Source of the DNA: a bacterium
GTDB taxonomy: Bacteria; UBP15; UBA6099; JAJRTR01
Length of the DNA stretch: 64,000 bases
Reading direction: 5' to 3'
Assembly (NCBI GenBank): GCA_024278215.1
Contig: JAJRTR010000204.1
Span: forward strand, 1-64,000
Of the stretch, positions 1 through 7,224 are shown one piece after another (the stretch's first letter is position 1; every line of letters begins with the position of its first letter). The position numbers were made by a program, and so were the translations under genes. Under the pieces are notes generated by a model that saw only the letters and a list, made by a program, of their open reading frames with translations, did not search any database and was not told the origin of the DNA.

Positions 1-1597
1 AAGTATCTATACAATTGCCGGTATTACAGACAAAATCATCAGCGTATATTGTTCCATCAGTACTTCCGACGCAGGCGTTGCCGTCGTTGTCTATACATAA
101 GAATCCATCGTAGTTGAGAATGTCGTAGTTGCCTTCCACGTAGATGTCGCCACTGAAATTCGCCGTGCTGGTGCTGTAGGCCCAGTGGAGGACTTCGGTA
201 TCCACGCCCGCGTCGCGTCTGTATATGGAAATATCGCCCACGGACATGCCGGACGCGGGCGTGCCGTCGCCGTCGTAGATCATGCCGCCGCCGTAAGTCG
301 CGCTCTGCCCGAGAAACAACCTGCCGGTTCCCAGCGAGGAGCCGTAGGCGGTTATGGACGCTTCGTCGGTGTCTATGTCGTAGGCGTGTATGTCGCCCTG
401 GCCTGTGTCGAGGTTTCCGCCGCCGTCGCCGGTTACGTATAATTCTTCGCCCACTGTCACATAGCCCGTGTTGTTGTCATATATCGCGCCGTCGACGTTC
501 AGGTCGCCGGTCACTTCGAGCGTGTCGCTCACGGTGACCCAGCCGGCCGTGTTCTGTATCATCCCGCCCGTGTTGTTGAAGAGAATGTCGGCGCCGCCAC
601 TCATAGTGAGGTTGCCGGTCATCGTGTCGCCCGCCTCGTCGACCCATATATCCGTGACACTCTGGAGATAGCGCCCGTCGGCGTAGCCCAGGTTGAGCGC
701 GTCGTCGTTGCTGTTCGGATTCGCGACGCCTTCTATCCTGTTTGTGCCCATATTCAGTATGCCGCTCATCGTGTCGCCCGCGGTGAGCACATAAATATCC
801 TCGATTTCCGTAGCGTTGAGGCAGTCGGTGCAGCCGTCGTTGACATATCTGGCGTCCGCATAGTCGCGGTCCATAGCATGTGTGCCGGCTGTGGGGTCAG
901 CTACGTTGTCGATGGTGTTTCCGTTCATGTTGAGCGTGCCGCTCATCGTGTCGCCCGCATCGAGCACATACTGCGGGTGGTCGTCGTCGAGCAGTCCGGA
1001 GAGAGAGCCGTGGTCGATACCGCCCGCCGAGGCTGTAATAGTAATCGTATTCGCACCGTCATTCGGTGTTATCGTGATACCACTGCCCGCCACCAGGTCG
1101 ATGTTGCCGCCGTCGTTTGTCACACCGTCCACGCTGCTCACTACATTCACCAGCAGGTCCGCCGCCGTCAGCGTGTTGTCGGTGACCTTGGCCGAGTTGA
1201 CCGTGTTGTCCGCGATACTTATCGCATACATCGCGTAAGCGACGCCCGTAAGCTGCTGCCTCGGCGAGTAGGTCGTGCCGTCCACAGTAACTTCGAGCCA
1301 CAGGTCCAGCGTCCAGTCCGCGTCCGAAAGCGGATCGGCGACAGAGCCAAGCACAACGCTGAACAGACCGTCCGTTACCGACACGGTCACACCCGTCTGG
1401 TCCCATTCGAGGGTCCCGCCGGTTGCGGCATCGTAAATCTTGAAATCCATCGTCTTATTGCCGTCGCTCAGCGGCACGCCGTTACTGTCCGTGAGCCGGC
1501 CCTGATAGTTCAGCTTCGGAGTGACCGCAGCCGCGAATGCAATGTTTGAAGCAAGAACAAACATAACAATCATCAGAATCCCTATTTTGTTTTTCAT
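1..1597 (-). CDS. Secreted tail-fibre-like repeat protein (5' part, runs off the left edge)
   Basis: The reading frame is open from the ATG at 1597 to the window edge, about 532 codons, and its C-terminus is missing. Residues 1-22 form a signal peptide (MKNKIGILMIVMFVLASNIAFA). A segment beginning LNYQGRLTDSNGVPLSDG follows; this motif is common at the start of large secreted proteins in uncultured bacteria. Three GDTMSG/GDTMTG plus LNM/LTM motifs recur near residues 210-330, as in phage tail-fibre or collar-like repeats. The rest is rich in Gly, Asp and Thr, as expected of beta-helical or beta-solenoid structure. A GGGAG ribosome-binding site sits 10 nt before the ATG. It is probably a surface or extracellular structural protein. 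The precise function is unknown. Confidence 0.75.
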   Translation of the reverse strand, partial: MKNKIGILMIVMFVLASNIAFAAAVTPKLNYQGRLTDSNGVPLSDGNKTMDFKIYDAATGGTLEWDQTGVTVSVTDGLFSVVLGSVADPLSDADWTLDLWLEVTVDGTTYSPRQQLTGVAYAMYAISIADNTVNSAKVTDNTLTAADLLVNVVSSVDGVTNDGGNIDLVAGSGITITPNDGANTITITASAGGIDHGSLSGLLDDDHPQYVLDAGDTMSGTLNMNGNTIDNVADPTAGTHAMDRDYADARYVNDGCTDCLNATEIEDIYVLTAGDTMSGILNMGTNRIEGVANPNSNDDALNLGYADGRYLQSVTDIWVDEAGDTMTGNLTMSGGADILFNNTGGMIQNTAGWVTVSDTLEVTGDLNVDGAIYDNNTGYVTVGEELYVTGDGGGNLDTGQGDIHAYDIDTDEASITAYGSSLGTGRLFLGQSATYGGGMIYDGDGTPASGMSVGDISIYRRDAGVDTEVLHWAYSTSTANFSGDIYVEGNYDILNYDGFLCIDNDGNACVGSTDGTIYADDFVCNTGNCIDT

Positions 1598-1926
1598 ATT
1601 ATTTGCGCTCCCGCTTTAGTCCTACAATTTAATTTTAGTACTACATGAAAATATTAATCACCTAATTACATTATACCGCAAAATAGAGGCCACTTGAATA
1701 AAACACCGCAAACGTATTTTTTCGGGTTTTTCTGTAGAAAATTATAGCTATAGTGTAGCGTTTTAGTAAAAGGCTAAGAAAAATGACGATGAAATCATGA
1801 TTTATAGTGTTGTATACATTTTATAAACAAAGATGGTTGAAAAAATTTACATGCACATTGCAATTATTTTCATGGAAAAATCATTGAAATAATTTCTTTT
1901 CCAGATTTCTTTGTGAGAAATCCGGG
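1598..1926. other. AT-rich intergenic region
   Basis: This 329-bp stretch lies between the end of the ECF S component and the start of the tail-fibre-like gene, both on the minus strand. It is far more AT-rich than the flanking genes and should hold the promoter of the tail-fibre-like gene. I see no gene in it and no clear -35/-10 pair. Its right end carries the hairpin repeat listed separately. Confidence 0.6.
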
Positions 1927-1929
1927 TTA
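1904..1929. repeat. 26-bp hairpin repeat (GATTTC..GAAATC), copy 1
   Basis: The core is GATTTC-TTTGTGA-GAAATC followed by CGGGTTA. The same 26 bases occur in inverted orientation at 51239-51264, and a close relative lies at 40008-40032. Here it overlaps the stop codon of the ECF S component, so it could act as a transcription-end hairpin, although no long T-run follows. Confidence 0.6.
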
Positions 1930-2517
1930 TTTATATTGCAGTTTCTCTCGCAAAGAGAGCGATGCGAATACAATTCCAAAAGCGATGACACCACCTAGAA
2001 AACCGAAAAGAATATGAGTCCCAAGAGCGTTCCATTTACCGAAAATGAGTGCCCATGAAAAAGTTCCCGTCCATGTTTTTACCATCGCATGAACAATAAA
2101 TCTCAGTGCGTTGGCGGCGGCTCCGATTCCTCCCCAGGATACACCGGTCAACCATGTGCTTTCATATTTTCTGTAAATGAGATCCACTATGAACCCGGCG
2201 ATAAAGTATTTCCCTACAAGCCCTATGCCTGCTCCGAATCCTATGGCACTGGAAAAGAACAACCATGTGGTTGATCCGGCCACGAGCCCCATGACAGTTC
2301 CCGCCCCCTTGCCCATGCCATAGTGGCGGTTGAGCAACAACAGCGCCATCCAGTATATTCCGGAACTACCTGGAATCCGTAAACCATGAGACGCCAGAGC
2401 CTGTCTCGTCATGACAAGCCCTATGGAAAAAAGAAAAGTAATTATTATCCCGCGCAACACTGAAGGGGATACCGATTCATCTGTTATATTTCTTACGCTT
2501 GCTGATGATAACTTCAT
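1927..2517 (-). CDS. ECF-transporter S-component-like membrane protein
   Basis: This is a 196-residue, strongly hydrophobic protein with about five or six membrane segments, the usual size of S components of energy-coupling-factor transporters. The Gly- and Ala-rich segment around LRIPGSSGIYWMALLLLN (residues 45-62) and the GMGKGAGTVMGLVAGS stretch resemble that class, but the substrate cannot be read from sequence. I chose the ATG at 2517 because GAGGAG lies about 10 nt upstream; an ATG at 2550 lacks a site. It overlaps the end of the GIDDTD-family gene by about 40 nt, so the two are probably translationally coupled. As the third gene after a riboswitch and TonB receptor, it is inferred to move the same ligand across the inner membrane. 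No ECF ATPase or T subunit is encoded in the window. Confidence 0.65.
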   Translation of the reverse strand: MKLSSASVRNITDESVSPSVLRGIIITFLFSIGLVMTRQALASHGLRIPGSSGIYWMALLLLNRHYGMGKGAGTVMGLVAGSTTWLFFSSAIGFGAGIGLVGKYFIAGFIVDLIYRKYESTWLTGVSWGGIGAAANALRFIVHAMVKTWTGTFSWALIFGKWNALGTHILFGFLGGVIAFGIVFASLSLREKLQYK

Positions 2518-3199
2518 AGCTTCCAACTCCTCTGCCGTTATTTTTTGCAACTTTTAATATAATCAGCCCGTTTTTCAGCTCGGGCCGGACCCATCCCATC
2601 GTGTTGACTTTCGTTTCCGGGGCAAGCGTCTGCCCGTCGGAACAGACAACCTCATCTATCCCCTGTTCCAACAGGTCCGCTACTGTTACCGTTTCTCCCA
2701 GTTTCCGGGCATCATTCAAGTCAATGAATCGTCCGTCATCGCCGGACGCGCGCAGAGCGCACGATGAGAGTGCCCCGATGATTCCCTGTCCATTACCTCC
2801 GTGCTGAGTGAGGCTGATACCGGCAGTCGCTGCGAGTTCGATTGCTGTTTCCATCTCGAGAACTATATTCTGTGCATCCCTTGCATATCGCAGTACATCG
2901 GCGCCAAGCTGCGCCTCCCCGGCAATACACAGTCCCGGGTCGCTTCCCGAAGCGCTCTCGGATTCCAAAAAATCGACTGCCGTATCTTTGACTTCCGATA
3001 TGTTTTCTTCAGGCACATCAAGCACCATACATGCGCCACTGTTGTGGGAAGTGAACGGGATATCGGGATGTATGAGAAACTGATGGCGTGTCACCCCGAG
3101 GCAGGGGTAAGCCAGACGGCGGGCAAGGCGTCTTGCCATGTTTCCAGTGCCTCGGCTTTCCTCGTTGTCGGTATCGTCTATGCCAATAAAATATTTCAT
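2477..3199 (-). CDS. GIDDTD-motif protein related to TiaS (tRNA-Ile2 agmatinylcytidine synthase) domains
   Basis: The protein has 240 residues and opens with MKYFIGIDDTDNEESRGTG, the nucleotide-binding signature of the TiaS/COG1571 group. Archaeal TiaS modifies tRNA-Ile2 with agmatine using ATP, but it is longer and carries further domains that are absent here, so tRNA modification should not be assumed. Other conserved-looking patches are HNSGACMVLDVP and QHGGNGQGIIGAL. The ATG at 3199 follows GAGGAG with 7-8 nt spacing; the ATG at 3214 lies inside that site and is rejected. It sits 21 nt after the TonB receptor and overlaps the ECF S component, so it belongs to a three-gene transport operon. 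Its role there is unknown, perhaps processing or sensing the imported ligand. Confidence 0.7.
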   Translation of the reverse strand: MKYFIGIDDTDNEESRGTGNMARRLARRLAYPCLGVTRHQFLIHPDIPFTSHNSGACMVLDVPEENISEVKDTAVDFLESESASGSDPGLCIAGEAQLGADVLRYARDAQNIVLEMETAIELAATAGISLTQHGGNGQGIIGALSSCALRASGDDGRFIDLNDARKLGETVTVADLLEQGIDEVVCSDGQTLAPETKVNTMGWVRPELKNGLIILKVAKNNGRGVGSYEVIISKRKKYNR

Positions 3200-3220
3200 T
3201 GGAACACTCCTCATTCACGA

Positions 3221-5197
3221 TCAGTTGAAGTTGTAGCTGAATCCTGTTCTCCAGGTGAATCCGGGAGCCGGGAATCCATCGCTTTTTTCATAGTTTTTGT
3301 CCAGAATGTTTTTCAGTGTAACGAACGCTTCGGAGTTGTTATGGATTTTCTTCTTGATGTTCATGTTGATAACAGTGATGGGTGGAATAGACTGAATGTT
3401 GTTGTTATCGTCGTAATAAACCTGGGTGGATAGATACTGTCCTGAAAGATTCAGTTGCCATTCGTGAGGCAGATCGAAATACATTCTCAAGTTGAGCGTG
3501 TTCTTCGGTCTGTACTGCAATGCGCTGATAGTCGTCGCCGGAGACTCGTCTTCGGCATCCAGGTAAGTATAGCCTATCGAGCATTTTGGGCCGTCGAAAC
3601 ACACACCGGCATAAACTATCTCACTACCGGTTATTTTCGTCGAAACGATGTTCGCATAAGCCGCTTTCCTGCTCGGCTTCTGTATCATGTCGGAAATATC
3701 ATAGCGGAAGATTGAAATATCCAGCGCGGATGATTTTCCAGTAGCGAGATTCCAGTTGAACTGAAGGTTGTCGGATTTCTGAGCGCTGAGAGAAACATTG
3801 CCGGCGTTGGAATCATACAGGTCACGCAGATTGGGGAAGCGCCGTTTTTTTGCGAAAGATACATTTAGTGTTGATCGGGTGCCGGCGATGTAGGAAATAC
3901 CGATCTGCGGGTCGAAGCCGTCAAGCCGCCTGCCTGTCGTCAGGCCGTCCGCAAAGTACGGATTGAAAACGTGAAAAGCCGCTCCGGGTGTTACCGACAG
4001 TCTGTTGCCGGCAGCTATCTCCGCCTCCGCCGCCAGGCTCATAGTCGAGGTTTTCACCAGAGTTGCCGAGGCCGTACTTTTTGCTATAGAGCGCATTTTG
4101 TCGCGTTTTATGTCCAGCCCCCACTTTACAATGTCCCCGCGGGCCGACACATGTGTACCGTGAAGAACAACCCCCAGGGAATCAATATCCCGAATTTCCT
4201 CGTCGAACTGTGAAGATTTTTTACCCGGTGTCACGAGAGTCGTGTAAGTATCATCGACATAATTCATGAGCGAGTAGTACGAATCGGCACGGTAAACTTT
4301 CGTGCGGATAGTGTTGCGTTCATTCAGGTTCCAGTCGGATGTAAAATCGATAAAATGATTATACCAGTCGTCCAGAACCTTGAATGTGGCATTCTTTGCG
4401 CCGACTTCCGGGGGAAGCGCCTTTTCGTTGTAAAAGCCCTGAAAGTTAATGGAGTAATTGGCGGCACCGTAATTATTGGAATATTTCAATGAAACCGCAT
4501 TTTTATCAAACCAGCTTCCGGTGCGCAGGTCGGATGTCTGGTTCAGAGCCGGTTCAAAATCGTCTGAAAGCGAAAAACCGTCACTTTTCCTTCGAGAAAC
4601 CGTGACCGCGAGGCTTTCGTCGTCCCATGCCAGCGCGGCTGCGCCGGAGACACGATACGTCGACTCATCTCCGGCGGCAAGTTCTAATCTGCTGTAACTG
4701 TCGTCGGGGCGCCGGGTGATGATATTGACCGTTCCGCCCATTCCGTTGGGGCCGTAGAGCGGGGAAGCCGTTCCTCTGGTAACCACTATTTTCGACACAT
4801 TGTCCAGCGGCAACTGATCCATGTCGATCTGCCCGTCCCATGGAGAATAGATTGGCATTCCATCTATAAGCACAGACACCTCCCGCTGGCGGAATCCCCT
4901 CATGCGCAGGTAAGCCTCACCCCTGCCTCCCCTGCGGGTGAACATTCCCGGCATCAAATTCAGTGCCTCGTCGACAGTCGTTGCACCTATGGCTTCAAAA
5001 TCAGCTTCGTACAGCGTCACTACATCGTATACCTTGCCGTAATCCGGTGCTGGTGAGGTAACCACAACCTCACCCAGGTCTACCGGCTCCGATTTTTCCG
5101 ATGCACCGGCCACTGTCGCCAACACCAGTATTATTACCGTCGAAACAACTGCTGTTCTGCAAATGCCGATCAAACTGTTCGGAATGAAACTTTGCAT
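3221..5197 (-). CDS. TonB-dependent outer membrane receptor
   Basis: The protein has 658 residues from the ATG at 5197, which opens a good signal peptide (MQSFIPNSLIGICRTAVVST, cleavage near AGASEK). The plug domain covers about residues 35-170 and shows VVVTSP, the DEALNLMPGMFTRRGGRGEA region, RMRGFRQREVSVLIDGMPIY, and ASPLYGPNGMGGTVNIITRR. The remainder is a beta-barrel of alternating strands ending GFSYNFN. Such receptors take up scarce ligands such as metal chelates, cobalamin and cofactors, powered by TonB-ExbBD, which is not encoded here. The frame could extend to 5320, but that extension reads through a palindromic repeat and has no signal peptide. A structured leader with an intrinsic terminator precedes the gene, so ligand-controlled attenuation is likely. 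Confidence 0.9.
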   Translation of the reverse strand: MQSFIPNSLIGICRTAVVSTVIILVLATVAGASEKSEPVDLGEVVVTSPAPDYGKVYDVVTLYEADFEAIGATTVDEALNLMPGMFTRRGGRGEAYLRMRGFRQREVSVLIDGMPIYSPWDGQIDMDQLPLDNVSKIVVTRGTASPLYGPNGMGGTVNIITRRPDDSYSRLELAAGDESTYRVSGAAALAWDDESLAVTVSRRKSDGFSLSDDFEPALNQTSDLRTGSWFDKNAVSLKYSNNYGAANYSINFQGFYNEKALPPEVGAKNATFKVLDDWYNHFIDFTSDWNLNERNTIRTKVYRADSYYSLMNYVDDTYTTLVTPGKKSSQFDEEIRDIDSLGVVLHGTHVSARGDIVKWGLDIKRDKMRSIAKSTASATLVKTSTMSLAAEAEIAAGNRLSVTPGAAFHVFNPYFADGLTTGRRLDGFDPQIGISYIAGTRSTLNVSFAKKRRFPNLRDLYDSNAGNVSLSAQKSDNLQFNWNLATGKSSALDISIFRYDISDMIQKPSRKAAYANIVSTKITGSEIVYAGVCFDGPKCSIGYTYLDAEDESPATTISALQYRPKNTLNLRMYFDLPHEWQLNLSGQYLSTQVYYDDNNNIQSIPPITVINMNIKKKIHNNSEAFVTLKNILDKNYEKSDGFPAPGFTWRTGFSYNFN

Positions 5198-5291
5198 GAC
5201 AGGACACACTCCACCATAAAATATTTCTCCGTGTTGCCCGCATACGAGGTTGAGGAAACTGGCCCGGAACGTATGTAAAGAGTCCGCCTTT

Positions 5292-5334
5292 TCGTGCCCA
5301 AACAAATGCGGTTTGAGCACGGCACACAGAGTTC
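5292..5334. repeat. GTGCCCAAAC hairpin repeat, copy 1
   Basis: The sequence CGTGCCCAAAC - about 7 nt - GTTTGAGCACG forms an 11-bp stem with one mismatch, followed by GCACACAGAGTT. A second copy lies at 46731-46773, with a further half copy beside it. Here it lies in the leader between the riboswitch terminator and the TonB receptor start. Confidence 0.7.
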
Positions 5335-5342
5335 TTATCTGC

Positions 5343-5366
5343 TTAGCGACAACATGTTGTCGCTAA
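5343..5366. promoter_or_regulatory. Perfect 24-bp palindrome, candidate operator
   Basis: The half-site TTAGCGACAACA is followed at once by its exact reverse complement. It lies in the leader of the TonB receptor operon, between the intrinsic terminator and the start codon. It could be a binding site for a dimeric repressor or an RNA hairpin. No other copy was noticed in the window. Confidence 0.45.
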
Positions 5367-5401
5367 AGGCGAACAAAGGGCCTAGTCTGGTTCAGGGGAA
5401 A

Positions 5402-5438
5402 TAAAAAAACGGCTGCCGCCTGATACACGCGCAAGCCG
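5402..5438 (-). terminator. Intrinsic terminator downstream of the riboswitch aptamer
   Basis: On the minus strand, CGGCTTGC pairs with GCAGCCG (one bulged T), and seven T residues follow. It lies directly after the structured leader and before the TonB receptor gene, which is the expected place for riboswitch-controlled attenuation. Confidence 0.75.
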
Positions 5439-5460
5439 ATATGGTTTTTTGTTTCATTTA

Positions 5461-5562
5461 CTGTCTCCTTTCCAAGCACGGGAGGTCGGCGGATTTCCCC
5501 GCCGGCCCTACAGCCCTGGAACCTTAGTCTTTTTCGACCTTAGGCCATCAGGGTCGGAGATT
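5461..5562 (-). ncRNA. Structured leader, probable riboswitch (Moco/Tuco-like)
   Basis: On the minus strand, TCTCC at 5560-5556 can pair with GGAGA at 5468-5464 and close a multi-helix junction. Inside are CCCTG/CAGGG enclosing a CCT..GTC/GAC..AGG hairpin, and a strong CGGCGG/CCGCCG hairpin with loop GGAAAT. Unpaired blocks include CTCCGACC near the 5' end and GACCTCCCGTG followed by GGAAAGGAGACAG at the 3' end. From memory these blocks resemble the molybdenum/tungsten-cofactor riboswitch family. They lack the GCCACTG element of cobalamin riboswitches. A terminator follows at 5402-5438 and then the TonB receptor operon. The existence of a riboswitch is well supported by structure and position. 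The ligand assignment is tentative. Confidence 0.5.
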
Positions 5563-5601
5563 TTCAGAGTGTAGTGTCATTATCTTCAAATGTCAACATA
5601 A

Positions 5602-5780
5602 GAGCCAATTGCAAAATTATGTTCGAAGCGAGGTCGAACGAAATTATTCTGAAGCAAGGCAGAGGTGTAAAATCCTTGCAGGCGTACTTGCAGAGTACGT
5701 CGAGGACGATTTTGCGCCGACAACGCAGCTATGGACAATAGCAGCCGACCGCAGCCGAATCAGAATTTTACAATTGGCTC
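5602..5780 (+). mobile_element. Palindromic MITE-like element, family A, copy 1
   Basis: The ends are GAGCCAATTGCAAAATT and its inverted match AATTTTACAATTGGCTC. The interior has a central hairpin (AAAATCCTTGCAGGCGTACT against AGTACGTCGAGGACGATTTT). The two arms align with each other along their whole length, so the element is one long imperfect palindrome. It is flanked by ATAA on both sides, a likely 4-bp target duplication. It encodes no transposase. It sits about 30 nt beyond the stop codon of the exported protein ending at 5810. Confidence 0.8.
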
Positions 5781-5809
5781 ATAAGAAAAAAAGTTTGTCG
5801 CCGGGCGCG

Positions 5810-7168
5810 TCATTTGCCCGAAAAATATTTTATCTGCAACCATTCTTTCAGATTGTCGCGTGCGTCCTCGACACCGATGAGTGAGTACTCCGCCTGCCAG
5901 TTGCTCTTCTCGGCAAACAGCATGATATATTCTTTCCCGATAATGTCTTCGTCTCCGAAAAACGCCGGGAGAGCGCCGGACTTGACATATATGTCCTTGC
6001 TCAGGATCTTGCCCTCATACACTTTATCAATGTGTACGTCGAGAATCCATTTTCTTATTTTGTACTCGCCCGGCTTCGAGTCTTCCACCTTTTTGCTCTT
6101 TATTTCGCCGAGAATTATGTATCCGGCGCGGCGCAGTTTTTTCGACAGCTTCGGACCGAATGGGGATATCTCGATCCGCACGTCAGACGCCAGTTCACGT
6201 GTCGTCTCATACAGCAACTTCTCGCGTGTACGGATGATGCCGAGGAGTTTGGAGCGGAGCCTCGACTCGTCACCTGTGTCGATATGCGCGAAAAGTTTTG
6301 TGTTCAGGTAGGGAAACGGCCTCTCGTACATAACGAGTGTGCGTGGCTGGAAGTCGGGTTTCTCGAAATATATTTTTATTTCTCTTAATTTCGGTCTCAT
6401 CACACGGAATTGTATCCTGCCGACGCCGCCGTTTTCGCCTGTACCGTTTTCGAATGCGTCATTGTTGTATGCCGCGATCGAAGGATACTCGGAAACGATT
6501 CCCATGATATCTTTATGTATAGCTTTTATAACTTTATCCGCGGCGGCACTGATTTTATTCTCATCGAGAATCCGTTTCGCGTTGAATGTCAGCCTGTTGG
6601 ACTCCGACAGCCCGGACCACCAGTTTCTCGGTTGCGGTTCGACAACCCGGTAGTCCGCGCCATACTCGACACGCAGGGCGTGTTCGCCTTCGAGCACAGT
6701 AAGTACTGTCAGCGTCATGATCTTTTCCTTCTCGCCCGGGTCCAGCCTCATCGCGTCCGCTGTCTCGGCGGATTCCGGTGGGTGGCTTTCCTTTTTTACG
6801 ATACCCGTTCCTGTTGTCGCCTTGTCGTCGGTGAATATCTGGAAATAAACGCCTTCTTTCTTATTTGTCGTCCATATCCTCTTGAAGTAACGTGTGTCTT
6901 TGCCGTTGTTTTGCAGGTAGACATCAATCACAGGTGTTTCTCCGGGCTCGTAGACTGCTTTTTTGCTGGTCAGATATATTTTCAAAGTCGGGTCGTACTG
7001 TTTTTCCTGCGGTTTCTTGTTTTTTTGCTTGCCGTACCCCTCCTGTTTTCTCTTCATCACGTTGCCGGGGTCCTCTGCGTGTGAAAGAGTCGAGCACATC
7101 AATGCAAGCGTAGCTGTAAACAATATGACAAAACAAGCAATTCTCATCGCGCTGTTCTTCGAGCCCAT
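5810..7168 (-). CDS. Exported protein of unknown function
   Basis: This 452-residue protein has a signal peptide at residues 1-31 (hydrophobic core IACFVILFTATLALMCST, cleavage near SHAED). A short Lys/Gln/Glu-rich linker follows. Residues about 55-170 look like a beta-sandwich (LKIYLTSKKAVYEPGETPVIDVYLQNNG), as in bacterial immunoglobulin-like or intracellular-proteinase-inhibitor-like folds. The C-terminal part contains a segment reading YIILGEIKSKKVED and KWILDVHIDKVYEGKI, a pattern seen in small exported beta-rich domains. I chose the ATG at 7168 because GGAGG lies 8 nt before it; the upstream ATG at 7186 has none. The downstream neighbour is a family A mobile element. The function is not known. 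Confidence 0.7.
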   Translation of the reverse strand: MGSKNSAMRIACFVILFTATLALMCSTLSHAEDPGNVMKRKQEGYGKQKNKKPQEKQYDPTLKIYLTSKKAVYEPGETPVIDVYLQNNGKDTRYFKRIWTTNKKEGVYFQIFTDDKATTGTGIVKKESHPPESAETADAMRLDPGEKEKIMTLTVLTVLEGEHALRVEYGADYRVVEPQPRNWWSGLSESNRLTFNAKRILDENKISAAADKVIKAIHKDIMGIVSEYPSIAAYNNDAFENGTGENGGVGRIQFRVMRPKLREIKIYFEKPDFQPRTLVMYERPFPYLNTKLFAHIDTGDESRLRSKLLGIIRTREKLLYETTRELASDVRIEISPFGPKLSKKLRRAGYIILGEIKSKKVEDSKPGEYKIRKWILDVHIDKVYEGKILSKDIYVKSGALPAFFGDEDIIGKEYIMLFAEKSNWQAEYSLIGVEDARDNLKEWLQIKYFSGK

Positions 7169-7224
7169 AATCTTTTCCTCCACCATCTAATGATACCACA
7201 ACGACAATGATTACACATTTAAAC

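Noticed and set aside
878-1549. Plus-strand frame of 223 codons
   Set aside because: It lies antisense to the tail-fibre-like gene, whose minus-strand frame is continuous and has a signal peptide.
5461-5562. Cobalamin riboswitch upstream of the TonB receptor
   Set aside because: This would be the commonest case, and GGAGAC resembles part of the B12 box, but the conserved GCCACTG core and the usual order of helices were not found. It is kept as an unproven alternative.
5609-5884. Small open frame inside the family A element, reading QNYVRSEVER
   Set aside because: Similar frames recur in every copy of the element, have no ribosome site and run out of the element into unrelated sequence. They are by-products of the repeat.
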